Assembly: GCF_947498015.1 (NCBI RefSeq)
Contig: NZ_CANMIR010000005.1
Coordinates: 1 to 64,000 of the forward strand
Source: an uncultured Neptuniibacter sp.
GTDB lineage: Bacteria > Pseudomonadota > Gammaproteobacteria > Pseudomonadales > Balneatricaceae
Direction: 5' to 3'
Length of the DNA stretch: 64,000 nt
The notes under the pieces are model-generated. The model saw nothing but the letters and a program-made list of their open reading frames with translations, had not been told where the DNA came from and did no database searches. Shown one piece after another: positions 1 through 9,206 of the stretch (position 1 is the stretch's first letter; each line of letters starts with the position of its first letter). The position numbers and the translations under genes were made by a program.

Positions 1-828
1 GTATTCCTGAACAAAGCAGATCTGCTGGCTGAAGATTGTGGCGGTGCTGACTCTGAAGAATACGAAGAGATGCTTGAACTGGTAGAAATGGAGCTGCGTG
101 AGCTTCTGGACCAGTACGAGTTCCCAGGTGATGACACTCCAATCATCCCAGGTTCTGCTCTGATGGCGCTGAACGGCGAAGACGACAATGAGCTGGGCAC
201 TACTGCTGTTAAGAAGCTGGTTGAGACTCTGGATTCCTACATCCCAGAGCCAGAGCGTGCGATCGACGGTGCATTCATCATGCCTATCGAGGACGTATTC
301 TCTATCCAGGGTCGTGGTACTGTAGTAACAGGTCGTGTTGAGCGCGGTATCGTAAACGTTGGTGACGACGTAGAGATCGTAGGTATCAAAGAGACTACGA
401 CGACTACTTGTACTGGTGTTGAGATGTTCCGTAAGCTGCTGGACGAAGGTCGTGCAGGTGAGAACATTGGTGCGTTGCTGCGTGGTACTAAGCGTGAAGA
501 AGTTGAGCGTGGTCAGGTTCTGGCTGCTCCAGGTTCTATCACTCCTCACACTCGTTTTGAGGGTGAAGTATACGTACTGTCCAAAGAAGAGGGTGGTCGT
601 CACACTCCGTTCTTCAAAGGCTACCGTCCACAGTTCTACTTCCGTACAACTGACATCACTGGTGCATGTGAGCTGCCAGAGGGTGTAGAAATGGTAATGC
701 CAGGTGATAACATCCAGATGGACGTTACCCTGATCAACCCAGTTGCGATGGAAGAAGGTCTGCGCTTTGCGATCCGTGAAGGCGGTCGTACAGTAGGTGC
801 AGGCGTTGTATCTAAAATTGTTGAGTAA
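1..828 (+). CDS. tuf: elongation factor EF-Tu, C-terminal 275 residues (5' end outside window)
   Basis: EF-Tu carries aminoacyl-tRNA to the ribosomal A site as a GTP complex. The reading frame is open from base 1 and starts inside the G domain at the NKAD guanine-specificity motif (FLNKAD). It continues through the domain 2 landmarks [13 protein letters not shown] and CTGVEMFRK and the domain 3 stretches [19 protein letters not shown] and [11 protein letters not shown]. After NKAD there are about ten more residues than in E. coli EF-Tu ([17 protein letters not shown]), an acidic loop that I recall from other marine gammaproteobacterial EF-Tu proteins. It is followed by a rho-independent terminator and then by the S10 operon promoter, the usual tufA-rpsJ order. 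Confidence 0.98.
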   Translation, partial: VFLNKADLLAEDCGGADSEEYEEMLELVEMELRELLDQYEFPGDDTPIIPGSALMALNGEDDNELGTTAVKKLVETLDSYIPEPERAIDGAFIMPIEDVFSIQGRGTVVTGRVERGIVNVGDDVEIVGIKETTTTTCTGVEMFRKLLDEGRAGENIGALLRGTKREEVERGQVLAAPGSITPHTRFEGEVYVLSKEEGGRHTPFFKGYRPQFYFRTTDITGACELPEGVEMVMPGDNIQMDVTLINPVAMEEGLRFAIREGGRTVGAGVVSKIVE

Positions 829-844
829 TTAATACTCTTCATTG

Positions 845-871
845 AAAAGCCCTCCTTGTGAGGGCTTTTTT
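845..871 (+). terminator. rho-independent terminator of tuf
   Basis: A perfect 10-bp stem, AAAAGCCCTC pairing with GAGGGCTTTT, encloses the loop CTTGT and runs into six T residues. It lies 17 bases after the tuf stop and separates tuf from the S10 operon. Confidence 0.93.
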
Positions 872-946
872 GTGTCTGTAAAAGCTAATAATCGTAATGT
901 AGCTCGTGTGCTGTGTAGTATTTGTACAAAATTTTACTGCTTGCTG

Positions 947-975
947 TTGACCTCAGTGGTAGGTATCAGTAGAAT
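947..975 (+). promoter_or_regulatory. sigma-70 promoter of the S10 operon
   Basis: TTGACC, a 17-base spacer and TAGAAT form a near-consensus promoter between the tuf terminator and rpsJ. The predicted start is about base 982, which gives an rpsJ leader of only about 65 bases. Confidence 0.75.
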
Positions 976-980
976 TTGCG

Positions 981-1000
981 TCCCCCTGATATTAGGGGGA
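981..1000 (+). promoter_or_regulatory. 5'-terminal hairpin of the S10 leader
   Basis: TCCCCCT and AGGGGGA form a perfect 7-bp stem around the 6-base loop GATATT. It begins at the predicted transcript start. It may protect the 5' end or form part of a short autoregulatory leader; no function is proven by sequence. Confidence 0.6.
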
Positions 1001-1045
1001 GGTCGGCTATGCCGTTAAATAATTTTTTGGAAATGTGTGATCGAA

Positions 1046-1357
1046 ATGCAGAATCAGAAAATTCGTATTCGTCTGAAAGCCTTTGATCATCGCTTGATCG
1101 ACTCTTCTGCGCAGGAAATCGTAGATACTGCAAAGAGAACTGGCGCTCAAGTACGAGGTCCGATCCCACTTCCTACCCGTAAAGAACGCTTTACCGTTCT
1201 GATTTCACCTCACGTGAACAAAGATGCACGTGATCAGTATGAAATCCGTACACATAAGCGTGTTCTGGACATCGTTGAGCCAACTGAAAAAACAGTTGAT
1301 GCATTGATGAAGCTGGATCTTGCTGCGGGTGTTGAAGTGCAGATCAGCCTCGGCTAA
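1046..1357 (+). CDS. rpsJ: 30S ribosomal protein S10
   Basis: S10 is a 30S head protein and, as NusE, a partner of NusB in transcription antitermination. The 103-residue product begins [19 protein letters not shown] and ends VEVQISLG, full length for the family. The start is chosen by family length. A GTG at 1037 in the same frame would add three residues (MIE) and is better spaced from the weak GGAA at 1029-1032, so translation may start there instead. It is the first gene of a continuous array to rplQ with short gaps and several overlaps. Confidence 0.97.
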   Translation: MQNQKIRIRLKAFDHRLIDSSAQEIVDTAKRTGAQVRGPIPLPTRKERFTVLISPHVNKDARDQYEIRTHKRVLDIVEPTEKTVDALMKLDLAAGVEVQISLG

Positions 1358-1477
1358 AGGCAACTGCGCAGAATTAATTTTAATTAATGAAGCGCTTATT
1401 AAGTGTGGAATGCTCTGGAAAGGGCAGCCGTAGTGGGTAACAGCCCCGTACACAACTGGCAAGAGGTTTTAAAAGAA

Positions 1478-2116
1478 ATGTCTGTAGGTCTTATCGGACG
1501 TAAAGCGGGTATGACTCGTGTCTTCACTGAAGACGGCGTATCCGTGCCAGTCACCGTCATCGAAGTGGAACCGAACCGTGTTACTGCTGTGAAAACAGAA
1601 GAAACAGATGGTTATGCAGCTATACAGGTTACTGTTGGAGCTAAGAAGGCAAATCGCCTTTCTAAGCCTGAAGCGGGTAACTTTGCGAAAGCAGGTGTAG
1701 AAGCGGGCCGTGGTTTGTGGGAGTTCCGCCTGTCAGGTGGCGACGAAGTCAACGTTGGCGAAGAGCTGACTGTTGCGCGCTTCGAAGCTGGTCAGAAAGT
1801 AGATGTAACGGGTCAATCCAAAGGTAAAGGTTTCCAGGGCGGCGTTAAGCGCTGGAACTTCTCCATGCAGGATGCGACTCACGGTAACTCTCTTTCTCAC
1901 CGTGCTCCGGGTTCTATTGGTCAATGTCAGACTCCTGGTCGTGTTTGGAAAGGCAAGAAGATGGCAGGTCAGATGGGTAATGAGCGTGTGACCGTTCAGA
2001 CCCTGGAAGTCGTTCGCGTTGATGCTGAGCGTAACCTGTTGTTGATCAAAGGTGCTGTTCCAGGCGCAACTGGCGGCGACGTAATCGTTAAACCAGCTGT
2101 TAAAGCTGGCGCCTAA
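1478..2116 (+). CDS. rplC: 50S ribosomal protein L3
   Basis: L3 is an early-assembly protein of the large subunit near the peptidyl-transferase centre. The product has 212 residues and starts [16 protein letters not shown]. The loop [13 protein letters not shown] contains the glutamine that PrmB methylates in E. coli. An in-frame upstream ATG at 1403 is rejected because the extra 25 residues are not L3-like and AAGAGG at 1461-1466 serves the 1478 ATG. There is a 120-base gap after rpsJ with no obvious signal. Confidence 0.98.
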   Translation: MSVGLIGRKAGMTRVFTEDGVSVPVTVIEVEPNRVTAVKTEETDGYAAIQVTVGAKKANRLSKPEAGNFAKAGVEAGRGLWEFRLSGGDEVNVGEELTVARFEAGQKVDVTGQSKGKGFQGGVKRWNFSMQDATHGNSLSHRAPGSIGQCQTPGRVWKGKKMAGQMGNERVTVQTLEVVRVDAERNLLLIKGAVPGATGGDVIVKPAVKAGA

Positions 2117-2127
2117 GGGGGTTTGAA

Positions 2128-2733
2128 ATGAATCTGAATTTAGCTGGAGCTAATGGTTCGGTTGAAGTTTCCGACCTGGCTTTTGGTAAAGAATTCAACG
2201 AGACGCTTGTCCATCAAGTTGTTACAGCTTACATGGCTGGCGGTCGTCAAGGCACTAAAGCTCAGAAAAACCGTTCCGCGGTTTCTGGTGGTGGTGCTAA
2301 ACCATGGCGTCAAAAAGGTACAGGTCGTGCGCGTGCGGGAACAAGTCGTTCTCCAATCTGGCGTGCCGGTGGTGTAACTTTTGCGGCTCAGCCGCGTGAC
2401 TACGCTCAGAAAGTAAATAAGAAAATGTACCGCGCAGCTATGCGTTGCATCTTCTCTGAGTTGGTACGTCAGGAACGTCTGGTTGTTGTTGAAGATTTCG
2501 CTCTGGAATCTCCAAAAACAAAACAGTTTGTGGCTAAGCTGAACGAGCTTGAGCTGACTAACGCACTGCTGATTACTGAAGATGTAGAGCAGAACTTGTA
2601 CCTGGCTTCACGTAACGTTCCACACGTTGATGTTCGTGATGCTGCTGGTGTTGACCCGGTTTCCCTGGTTGGCTTCGACAAAGTACTGGTTACTGTTGCT
2701 GCTCTGAAGAAGATCGAGGAGAAGCTGGCATGA
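2128..2733 (+). CDS. rplD: 50S ribosomal protein L4
   Basis: L4 lines the peptide exit tunnel with a long loop and in E. coli represses its own S10 operon through the mRNA leader. The 201-residue product keeps the tunnel-loop signature ([19 protein letters not shown], then [24 protein letters not shown] [12 protein letters not shown]). It starts 11 bases after rplC and overlaps rplW by four bases (ATGA), so the two are probably translationally coupled. Confidence 0.98.
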   Translation: MNLNLAGANGSVEVSDLAFGKEFNETLVHQVVTAYMAGGRQGTKAQKNRSAVSGGGAKPWRQKGTGRARAGTSRSPIWRAGGVTFAAQPRDYAQKVNKKMYRAAMRCIFSELVRQERLVVVEDFALESPKTKQFVAKLNELELTNALLITEDVEQNLYLASRNVPHVDVRDAAGVDPVSLVGFDKVLVTVAALKKIEEKLA

Positions 2734-3026
2734 AACAGGAACGCATTTATCAAGTGCTGCTGGGTCCGCACATCTCCGAGAAAGCTACTATCGTAGCTGA
2801 TGGTTCTCAGCAAGTTGTTTTCCGTGTGGCTAAAGACGCTACTAAACCAGAAATCAAACAAGCAGTTGAAGAGCTGTTTAACGTCAAAGTTAAAGGCGTA
2901 AACGTTCTTAATGCTAAGGGCAAAACCAAGCGTACACAGCGTGGTTTGGGCAAGCGTAGCGATGTGCGTAAAGCATACGTTGCTCTGGCTGATGGCTCTG
3001 AGATTGATTTCCTTGGTGGCGAGTAA
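2730..3026 (+). CDS. rplW: 50S ribosomal protein L23
   Basis: L23 sits at the tunnel exit and docks trigger factor and signal recognition particle. The product has 98 residues, with the typical start ([14 protein letters not shown]) and the basic [20 protein letters not shown] loop. Its ATG overlaps the rplD stop. Confidence 0.98.
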   Translation: MKQERIYQVLLGPHISEKATIVADGSQQVVFRVAKDATKPEIKQAVEELFNVKVKGVNVLNAKGKTKRTQRGLGKRSDVRKAYVALADGSEIDFLGGE

Positions 3027-3041
3027 TAGAGGGTATATAAA

Positions 3042-3869
3042 ATGGCAGTGACTAAAACTAAGCCGACCTCTGCTGGACGCCGTCATGTAGTTAAAGTTAC
3101 TAATACTGAACTGCATAAAGGCAAGCCTCATGCAGCTCTTGTTGAAAAGAAAAGCAAGAGCGGTGGTCGTAACCACCACGGTCGCATCACGACTCGTCAT
3201 ATTGGCGGTGGTCACAAACAGCAGTACCGTATCATCGATTTCCGTCGTAACAAAGACGGTATTCCAGCGACTGTAGAACGCCTGGAATACGATCCTAACC
3301 GTTCTGCGCATATTGCACTTGTTGTATATGCAGACGGTGAGCGTCGTTACATCATCGCACCTAAGGGTGTATCTGCAGGCACTAAGATTATCTCTGGTGA
3401 GTCTGTTGATATTAAACCTGGTAATACTATGCCTCTGCGCAACGTACCAGTGGGTTCTGTTATCCACTGTGTTGAGTTGAAGCCTGGTAAAGGTGCACAG
3501 ATTGCTCGTTCTGCGGGTACATCTGCACAGTTGGTTGCACGTGAAGGTGCTTACGCGACATTACGTCTACGTTCTGGCGAAATGCGCAAAGTGCTGGTCG
3601 AATGTCGTGCGACTCTGGGTGAAGTGAGCAACAGTGAACACTCCCTGCGTCAGCTGGGTAAAGCTGGTGCTACGCGCTGGCGTGGTGTTCGTCCTACTGT
3701 TCGTGGTGTTGCGATGAACCCAGTAGACCATCCACATGGTGGTGGTGAAGGTCGTACTTCCGGTGGTCGTCACCCAGTGACACCATGGGGTGTTCCGACT
3801 AAGGGTTATAAAACTCGTAAGAACAAGCGTACTGACAAGTTGATCGTACGCCGTCGTAACGCTAAGTAA
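3042..3869 (+). CDS. rplB: 50S ribosomal protein L2
   Basis: L2 is a primary 23S rRNA-binding protein required for subunit association and peptidyl-transfer activity. The 275-residue product carries the conserved [18 protein letters not shown] motif near its C terminus, with the histidine equivalent to E. coli His229, and the basic tail [14 protein letters not shown]. Confidence 0.98.
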   Translation: MAVTKTKPTSAGRRHVVKVTNTELHKGKPHAALVEKKSKSGGRNHHGRITTRHIGGGHKQQYRIIDFRRNKDGIPATVERLEYDPNRSAHIALVVYADGERRYIIAPKGVSAGTKIISGESVDIKPGNTMPLRNVPVGSVIHCVELKPGKGAQIARSAGTSAQLVAREGAYATLRLRSGEMRKVLVECRATLGEVSNSEHSLRQLGKAGATRWRGVRPTVRGVAMNPVDHPHGGGEGRTSGGRHPVTPWGVPTKGYKTRKNKRTDKLIVRRRNAK

Positions 3870-3881
3870 GAGGATACAGCT

Positions 3882-4157
3882 GTGCCACGTTCACTGAAGA
3901 AAGGTCCATTTATCGACCTTCACCTGTTGAAAAAGGTAGAAGCTGCGATTGAAAGCAACGACCGTCGTCCAATCAAAACTTGGTCTCGTCGTTCTACGAT
4001 CTTCCCGAATTTCGTAGGTTTGACAATTGCAGTACACAACGGCCGTCAGCATGTCCCAGTATTTGTTACTGAAGACATGGTTGGTCATAAACTGGGCGAG
4101 TTTGCCGTGACCCGTACTTACCGTGGTCACGTAGTAGACAAGAAAGCCAAGCGATAA
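3882..4157 (+). CDS. rpsS: 30S ribosomal protein S19 (GTG start)
   Basis: S19 binds 16S rRNA in the 30S head with S13. The 91-residue product begins [11 protein letters not shown] after the initiator and ends DKKAKR. The start codon is GTG, preceded by AAGAGGA nine bases upstream; no ATG fits. Confidence 0.97.
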   Translation: MPRSLKKGPFIDLHLLKKVEAAIESNDRRPIKTWSRRSTIFPNFVGLTIAVHNGRQHVPVFVTEDMVGHKLGEFAVTRTYRGHVVDKKAKR

Positions 4158-4168
4158 GGAGTTAGATG

Positions 4169-4498
4169 ATGGAAGTTGCCGCTAAGCACAAAGGCGCCCG
4201 CATCTCTGCACAGAAAGCACGTCTGGTTGCTGATCAGATCCGTGGCAAGTCTGTGGGTGAAGCTCTGAATATCCTGGCGTTTAGTCCTAAAAAAGGTGCG
4301 GCGCTTGTTAAGAAGGTACTGGAGTCTGCTATTGCTAACGCAGAGCATAACGAAGGTGCTGATATTGACGAGCTGCGCGTTTCAACTGTTTTTGTTGATG
4401 AAGCAATGACAATGAAGCGTATCAAGCCGCGTGCGAAAGGTCGCGCTGATCGTATTTTGAAGCGCTCCTGTCACATCACTGTAAAAGTGGCCGACTGA
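4169..4498 (+). CDS. rplV: 50S ribosomal protein L22
   Basis: L22 binds all domains of 23S rRNA and lines the exit tunnel. The product is 109 residues ([19 protein letters not shown]). The hairpin-tip region is [23 protein letters not shown] gives two possible starts. The second is chosen because AAGGAG (4156-4161) is then seven bases away rather than four; the first would add one methionine. Confidence 0.96.
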   Translation: MEVAAKHKGARISAQKARLVADQIRGKSVGEALNILAFSPKKGAALVKKVLESAIANAEHNEGADIDELRVSTVFVDEAMTMKRIKPRAKGRADRILKRSCHITVKVAD

Positions 4499-4521
4499 GC
4501 TGACTGCTAGGAGATTCCGTT

Positions 4522-5202
4522 ATGGGTCAGAAAGTACATCCGACGGGTATTCGTCTCGGTATTGTCAAGGATCACACTTCTGTGTGGTACGCAGACAAGG
4601 GCGAATACGCAAGCAAGCTGCAGAATGATCTGCAGGTGCGTGAGTACCTGGATAAGCAGCTTGAGAAAGCATCTGTAAGCCGCATCGAAATCGAGCGTCC
4701 TGCACAGAATGCAAAGATTACTATTCACACAGCTCGTCCGGGCATCGTGATTGGTAAAAAAGGCGAAGATGTTGAGAAACTGCGTAACACTGTATCAGAG
4801 ATGATGGGTGTTCCGGTTCATATCAACATTGAAGAAATTCGTAAACCAGAACTGGACGCGCGCCTTGTAGCTCAGGGTGTTGCCAGTCAGCTTGAACGTC
4901 GTGTTATGTTCCGTCGTGCTATGAAGCGCGCTGTACAGAATGCGATGCGTCTAGGTGCCAAGGGTATCAAGATTCAGCTGGGTGGTCGTCTAGGTGGTGC
5001 CGAGATCGCTCGTAGCGAATGGTATCGTGAAGGTCGTGTGCCATTGCACACCCTGCGTGCTGATATCGATTACGCTACATATGAAGCGCACACTACATAC
5101 GGTGTGATCGGCGTTAAAGTCTGGATCTTCAAGGGTGAAGTTCTTGGTGGCATCGAACAGGTGCGCGCTGAGAAGAATGCACCTAAGAAGAAAGGTAAGT
5201 GA
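4522..5202 (+). CDS. rpsC: 30S ribosomal protein S3
   Basis: S3 forms part of the mRNA entry channel and its helicase. The 226-residue product has an N-terminal region starting [14 protein letters not shown], a type II KH domain with the GKKG loop ([15 protein letters not shown]), and the C-terminal S3 domain with [14 protein letters not shown]. It is full length and follows rplV by 23 bases with an AGGAG site. Confidence 0.98.
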   Translation: MGQKVHPTGIRLGIVKDHTSVWYADKGEYASKLQNDLQVREYLDKQLEKASVSRIEIERPAQNAKITIHTARPGIVIGKKGEDVEKLRNTVSEMMGVPVHINIEEIRKPELDARLVAQGVASQLERRVMFRRAMKRAVQNAMRLGAKGIKIQLGGRLGGAEIARSEWYREGRVPLHTLRADIDYATYEAHTTYGVIGVKVWIFKGEVLGGIEQVRAEKNAPKKKGK

Positions 5203-5213
5203 GGTAGACGTCG

Positions 5214-5627
5214 ATGCTACAACCAAAACGTCTTAAGTTCCGCAAGATGATGAAAGGCCGCAACCGCGGTCTGGCACAACGCGGTAGCACTGTAAGCTTT
5301 GGTGAATTTGCACTGAAAGCGACCGGTCGCGGTCGCATCACTGCACGTCAGATCGAAGCAGCGCGTCGTACCATGACACGTCACGTTAAGCGTGGTGGTA
5401 AAATCTGGATCCGTGTTTTTCCAGACAAACCAATCTCCAAGAAACCGCTTGAAGTACGTATGGGTAAAGGTAAAGGTGCGGTTGAGTACTGGGTTGCTCA
5501 GATTAAGCCTGGTAAGGTTCTGTTCGAAATGAGCGGTGTACCTGAAGAGCTAGCTTCTGAAGCGTTCACCCTGGCTGCTGCTAAATTGCCTGTTGCAACA
5601 ACCATTGTTAAACGGACGGTGATGTAA
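5214..5627 (+). CDS. rplP: 50S ribosomal protein L16
   Basis: L16 helps place tRNA in the A site. The 137-residue product contains RIRVFP-type sequence ([20 protein letters not shown]), which holds the arginine hydroxylated in E. coli L16, then [17 protein letters not shown]. Its stop overlaps the rpmC start by one base (TAATG). Confidence 0.98.
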   Translation: MLQPKRLKFRKMMKGRNRGLAQRGSTVSFGEFALKATGRGRITARQIEAARRTMTRHVKRGGKIWIRVFPDKPISKKPLEVRMGKGKGAVEYWVAQIKPGKVLFEMSGVPEELASEAFTLAAAKLPVATTIVKRTVM

Positions 5628-5818
5628 TGAAAGCAACTGAACTACGTGAAAAGTCCGTTGATGAGCTGCAGCAAGAACTGCTGGGTCTTCTGAAGGAGCA
5701 GTTTAATCTGCGTATGCAGAAGACTACTGGCCAGTTGGCTCAGAATCATCTGCTAGGACAGGTTCGTCGCGATATCGCTCGTGTGAAGACAGTACTCAAC
5801 GAAAAGGCAGGTAACTAA
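5627..5818 (+). CDS. rpmC: 50S ribosomal protein L29
   Basis: L29 is a small two-helix protein next to the tunnel exit. The product has 63 residues ([19 protein letters not shown]) with the family's [10 protein letters not shown] segment. It is translationally coupled to rplP by the TAATG overlap. Confidence 0.97.
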   Translation: MKATELREKSVDELQQELLGLLKEQFNLRMQKTTGQLAQNHLLGQVRRDIARVKTVLNEKAGN

Positions 5819-5820
5819 GT

Positions 5821-6084
5821 ATGAGCGCCGAAAAACGTACTCGAACTGTTACTGGTCGCGTTGTTAGCGACAAGATGGATAAAACCATCACAGTTCTGGT
5901 TGAGCGCAAAGAGAAGCATCCGATTTACGGAAAATTCATGAAGCGCTCTTCTAAACTGCATGCTCACGATGAGAAAAATGAGTGTCAGCAAGGTGACCTG
6001 GTTACCATCGCAGAAACTCGTCCTCTGTCCAAGAATAAATCTTGGGCGCTTGTTCGTATTGAAGAGCGTGCAGCAAAGGTGTAA
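5821..6084 (+). CDS. rpsQ: 30S ribosomal protein S17
   Basis: S17 is a primary 16S rRNA-binding OB-fold protein. The 87-residue product has the signature [19 protein letters not shown] and [18 protein letters not shown]. It begins two bases after rpmC. In E. coli this gene ends the S10 operon; here the array runs on to rplN after 73 bases that contain two hairpins. Confidence 0.97.
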   Translation: MSAEKRTRTVTGRVVSDKMDKTITVLVERKEKHPIYGKFMKRSSKLHAHDEKNECQQGDLVTIAETRPLSKNKSWALVRIEERAAKV

Positions 6085-6134
6085 ACTATTGCGCCTTTGC
6101 TCCATTAGCCGGTCCGTCCGTTTAACGGGCGGCC
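6073..6134 (+). promoter_or_regulatory. two hairpins between rpsQ and rplN
   Basis: GCAAAGG (6073-6079) pairs with CCTTTGC (6094-6100), the first arm lying inside the end of rpsQ. GG-CCGTCCG (6111-6120, one bulged T) pairs with CGGGCGGCC (6126-6134). Neither has a T-tract. This is the place of the E. coli S10/spc operon boundary, but I see no convincing spc promoter here. Confidence 0.5.
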
Positions 6135-6157
6135 CCATAATGTTTTTGGAGTAGACC

Positions 6158-6526
6158 ATGATTCAGACTGAATCTATGCTTGATGTCGCTGATAACAGCG
6201 GTGCTAAGCGAGTGCAGTGTATTAAGGTCCTGGGTGGTTCTCACCGCCGCTACGCTTCTGTAGGTGACATTATTAAAGTCACTGTTAAAGAAGCGATTCC
6301 TCGCGGTAAAGTGAAGAAAGGCCAGGTTCTTAACGCCGTAGTGGTACGTACCCGTAAAGGTGTTCGTCGTCCTGATGGCTCAGTAATCCGCTTTGATACA
6401 AACTCAGCGGTTCTATTGAACGCAAGTGACGCACCGATCGGTACTCGTATCTTCGGCCCAGTGACGCGTGAACTTCGCTCAGAGAAGTTCATGAAAATCA
6501 TTTCCCTGGCGCCTGAAGTGCTATAA
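6158..6526 (+). CDS. rplN: 50S ribosomal protein L14
   Basis: L14 forms inter-subunit bridges and is the contact site for ribosome silencing factor RsfS. The 122-residue product starts [19 protein letters not shown] and contains [13 protein letters not shown]; it is full length. TTTTTGGAG precedes the ATG. Unusually, a strong terminator-like hairpin follows it. Confidence 0.98.
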   Translation: MIQTESMLDVADNSGAKRVQCIKVLGGSHRRYASVGDIIKVTVKEAIPRGKVKKGQVLNAVVVRTRKGVRRPDGSVIRFDTNSAVLLNASDAPIGTRIFGPVTRELRSEKFMKIISLAPEVL

Positions 6527-6557
6527 AGACTGAACATTATAAAAGTTCAGTTTATGT

Positions 6558-6592
6558 AAAAACGCTAACACCGGAAGGTGTTGGCGTTTTTG
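6558..6592 (+). terminator. terminator-like hairpin inside the ribosomal operon (rplN/rplX)
   Basis: A 15-bp stem (AAAAACGCTAACACC with GGTGTTGGCGTTTTT, one U-G pair) with a GGAA tetraloop ends in a T-run. It has every feature of an intrinsic terminator but lies between rplN and rplX, whose genes normally share one transcript. It may be a partial terminator/attenuator, or be overridden by antitermination. No good promoter is visible in the 37 bases before rplX. Confidence 0.75.
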
Positions 6593-6629
6593 AGCATGAG
6601 AGGGTAGCAGGAAGCGATATAGGTAAATT

Positions 6630-6944
6630 ATGCGCAAGATTAAACGTGACGATGAAGTAATTGTCATCGCAGGAAAAGACAAGGGCAAGCGTGGCACTGT
6701 CATGCGTGTTCTGAACGATCGACTGATCGTTTCTGGTATCAACATGGTGAAGAAGCACACTAAGCCGAACCCAATGCTGGGTAAAGCAGGTGGAATCGTT
6801 GAGAAAGAAGCAGCTATTGCTGTATCTAACGTAGCTATCTTCAACCCGCAGACTGGTAAGGGCGATCGTGTAGGCTTCAAAGTACTTGAAGACGGCACAA
6901 AAACTCGCATCTTCAAGTCTACCGGCGAAATCATTGGCGGATAA
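6630..6944 (+). CDS. rplX: 50S ribosomal protein L24
   Basis: L24 is an assembly initiator that binds the 5' end of 23S rRNA. The 104-residue product has the KOW motif ([15 protein letters not shown]) and [10 protein letters not shown]. The Shine-Dalgarno is weak (ATAGG) and the terminator-like hairpin lies 38 bases upstream, so its expression depends on read-through or a hidden promoter. Confidence 0.97.
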   Translation: MRKIKRDDEVIVIAGKDKGKRGTVMRVLNDRLIVSGINMVKKHTKPNPMLGKAGGIVEKEAAIAVSNVAIFNPQTGKGDRVGFKVLEDGTKTRIFKSTGEIIGG

Positions 6945-6958
6945 GGGGAGCAGATATC

Positions 6959-7498
6959 ATGTCTAGATTAAAAGCGCTTTATAACGATTCCGTTAAGCAG
7001 CAGCTTAAAGATGAGCTGAACTGCCCTAACGTTATGGCTGTTCCACGCTTAACTAAAATCACTCTGAATATGGGTGTTGGTGAAGCGTTGGGCGATAAAA
7101 AAATGCTGGAAAATGCAGTTGCAGATATGACTGCTATCGCTGGTCAGAAACCAGTGGTTTGCCTGGCACGTAAATCTATCGCGGGCTTTAAGGTTCGTGA
7201 AGGCTGGCCTATTGGCTGTAAAGTAACACTGCGTGGCGAGCGTATGTGGGAGTTCTTGGATCGTCTGGTAGACATCTCTATTCCACGTATCCGCGACTTC
7301 CGTGGCCTGAACCCGAAATCTTTCGATGGTCGTGGCAACTACAGCATGGGTGTTAAAGAGCAGATTATCTTCCCTGAAATCGAATACGATAAGGTTGATA
7401 AACTGCGTGGTATGGACATTACGTTCACTACGACTGCTCAGAACAACGATGAGGGTCGTGCCTTGTTGGCTGCCCTGAACTTCCCGTTCCGTAAGTGA
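6959..7498 (+). CDS. rplE: 50S ribosomal protein L5
   Basis: L5 binds 5S rRNA in the central protuberance. The 179-residue product carries the family sequences [11 protein letters not shown] and [20 protein letters not shown]. In E. coli the start of this gene overlaps the S8 repressor site for the spc genes; I could not confirm such a site by eye. Confidence 0.98.
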   Translation: MSRLKALYNDSVKQQLKDELNCPNVMAVPRLTKITLNMGVGEALGDKKMLENAVADMTAIAGQKPVVCLARKSIAGFKVREGWPIGCKVTLRGERMWEFLDRLVDISIPRIRDFRGLNPKSFDGRGNYSMGVKEQIIFPEIEYDKVDKLRGMDITFTTTAQNNDEGRALLAALNFPFRK

Positions 7499-7510
7499 TA
7501 GGCGTACATC

Positions 7511-7816
7511 ATGGCTAAAGAATCAATGAAGGCACGTGAAGCTAAACGTGCAAAGTTAGTTGCAAAGTTCGCCGGTAAACGTGCTGAACTCAAAGCAATC
7601 ATTAACAATCCTAACTCATCAGAAGACGAAGTTTGGGATGCGACTATGGCGCTGCAGAAGCTGCCACGCGACTCAAGCAAATCCCGTCAGCAGCGTCGTT
7701 GTCAGCTGACTGGTCGTCCACATGCTGTTTACCGCAAGTTCGGCATCTGCCGTAACAAACTGCGTGAAGCTGCAATGCGTGGTGATGTTCCAGGTTTGAA
7801 AAAGGCTAGCTGGTAA
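7511..7816 (+). CDS. rpsN: 30S ribosomal protein S14, zinc-independent long form
   Basis: S14 assembles late into the 30S head. The 101-residue product ([19 protein letters not shown]) is the long form. It lacks the CxxC pairs of the zinc-binding short form and ends with [20 protein letters not shown] and the tail GLKKASW. Confidence 0.97.
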   Translation: MAKESMKAREAKRAKLVAKFAGKRAELKAIINNPNSSEDEVWDATMALQKLPRDSSKSRQQRRCQLTGRPHAVYRKFGICRNKLREAAMRGDVPGLKKASW

Positions 7817-7835
7817 TCCAGTTAGTAAAACGGTA

Positions 7836-7873
7836 AGCACGGCGGACAAGGCCTTCGGGTACCGCGTCGTGCT
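7836..7873 (+). promoter_or_regulatory. hairpin between rpsN and rpsH
   Basis: AGCACGGCG and the facing CGTCGTGCT pair over about nine positions with one G-U, and the interior has a small CC-TTCG-GG hairpin. There is no T-tract, so it is not a terminator. It lies just before the rpsH ribosome-binding site (AGAGGAAG) and could serve mRNA processing or translational control. Confidence 0.55.
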
Positions 7874-7893
7874 GCACAAGAGGAAGTAAATGC

Positions 7894-8286
7894 ATGAGCA
7901 TGCAAGATACTCTAGCGGATATGTTTACCCGTATCCGTAACGGTCATATGGCTGAAAAGCAGGCCGTATCTATGCCGTCTTCCAAAGTAAAAGTATCTAT
8001 TGCCAAAGTTCTTAAGGACGAAGGTTACATCACTGACTACTCCGTAGAAGGTGACGTAAAACCGGTTCTGAACGTTGAGCTTAAATACTTTGAAGGTAAG
8101 CCGGTAATCGAAGAGATTAAACGCGTTAGTCGTCCAGGTCTGCGTATCTATAAGAACGCAAACGAACTGCCAAAAGTATCTGGCGGTCTGGGTGTAGCGA
8201 TTATCTCTACCAGTAAAGGTGTAATGGCTGACCGCGCAGCACGTAGTGCTGGTGTGGGTGGCGAAGTAATCTGCACGGTATTCTAA
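7894..8286 (+). CDS. rpsH: 30S ribosomal protein S8
   Basis: S8 binds the central domain of 16S rRNA and in E. coli represses the spc genes. The 130-residue product starts [19 protein letters not shown] and has the C-terminal motif [20 protein letters not shown]. The gap to rpsN (77 bases) is longer than its neighbours' and holds a hairpin. Confidence 0.97.
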   Translation: MSMQDTLADMFTRIRNGHMAEKQAVSMPSSKVKVSIAKVLKDEGYITDYSVEGDVKPVLNVELKYFEGKPVIEEIKRVSRPGLRIYKNANELPKVSGGLGVAIISTSKGVMADRAARSAGVGGEVICTVF

Positions 8287-8297
8287 GAGGTATTTCA

Positions 8298-8831
8298 ATG
8301 TCACGTATTGCGAAAAGCCCCGTAGTTGTACCTGCAGGTGTCGAAATTAAGATTGATGGTCAGTCCATCAATGTTAAAGGTAAAAACGGTCAGCTATCTC
8401 TTGATGTGCACCCTTCTGTAGGTGTTGCACAGGAAGAAGATGGTCTGAAGTTCACCGCGCGTGAATCTTCAAAGCTGTCCCGTTCCCTGTCTGGTACTAC
8501 TCGTTCTCTGGTTAACAACATGGTTGTTGGTGTTACTGAAGGCTTCAAGAAAACTCTTGAGCTTCAGGGTGTAGGTTATCGTGCTGCTGCTAAAGGCAAC
8601 ACTTTGAACCTGAACCTGGGTTTCTCCCACCCAATCGATTATGACCTTCCAGAAGGCATCAAAGCAGAAACTCCTAATGTAACTACTATCGTACTTACCG
8701 GTGCAGATAAGCAGGTACTAGGCCAGGTCGCTGCTGAGATTCGTGCGTTCCGTCCACCAGAGCCATATAAAGGCAAGGGTGTTCGTTATGCTGATGAGTA
8801 TGTTCGCCGTAAAGAAGCGAAGAAAAAGTAA
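8298..8831 (+). CDS. rplF: 50S ribosomal protein L6
   Basis: L6 lies near the factor-binding site of the large subunit. The 177-residue product has two tandem L6 folds and ends in the family signature [20 protein letters not shown]. Confidence 0.97.
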   Translation: MSRIAKSPVVVPAGVEIKIDGQSINVKGKNGQLSLDVHPSVGVAQEEDGLKFTARESSKLSRSLSGTTRSLVNNMVVGVTEGFKKTLELQGVGYRAAAKGNTLNLNLGFSHPIDYDLPEGIKAETPNVTTIVLTGADKQVLGQVAAEIRAFRPPEPYKGKGVRYADEYVRRKEAKKK

Positions 8832-8844
8832 ATAGGGCAGGGTT

Positions 8845-9195
8845 ATGAACGCTAAGAAACAATCTCGTATTCGTCGTGCTCGCCGCTCCCGCCTTAAAAT
8901 GCGTGAGTTAGGTGCAACACGTCTGTGCGTTACTCGCACACCGCGTCACATCTACGCTCAGGTTATCTCTGCAGATGGTGCAAAAGTCCTGGCGGCTGCT
9001 TCCACTGTAGAAAAAGATCTGCGTGAAGCTGCAGGTGGTAACGTTGCTGCAGCTGAAAAAGTTGGTGCGTTGATCGCTCAGCGTGCTAAAGAAGCTGGCG
9101 TATCTGAAGTAGCATTCGACCGTTCTGGTTATCAGTACCACGGTCGCGTTAAAGCTTTGGCTGATGCAGCCCGCGAAGGCGGCCTGGAATTCTAA
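8845..9195 (+). CDS. rplR: 50S ribosomal protein L18
   Basis: L18 binds 5S rRNA with L5. The product has 116 residues with a basic N terminus ([19 protein letters not shown]), the motif HIYAQVIS and the C-terminal [20 protein letters not shown]. Confidence 0.97.
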   Translation: MNAKKQSRIRRARRSRLKMRELGATRLCVTRTPRHIYAQVISADGAKVLAAASTVEKDLREAAGGNVAAAEKVGALIAQRAKEAGVSEVAFDRSGYQYHGRVKALADAAREGGLEF

Positions 9196-9206
9196 AGGGA
9201 TCGAAT

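Noticed and set aside
2469..3467. A 332-codon open frame on the minus strand across rplD, rplW and rplB
   Set aside because: It lies fully opposite three certain ribosomal-protein genes, has a composition typical of antisense frames and no known motif.
6085..6157. spc-operon promoter between rpsQ and rplN
   Set aside because: CATAAT at 6136 has no -35 partner at proper distance.
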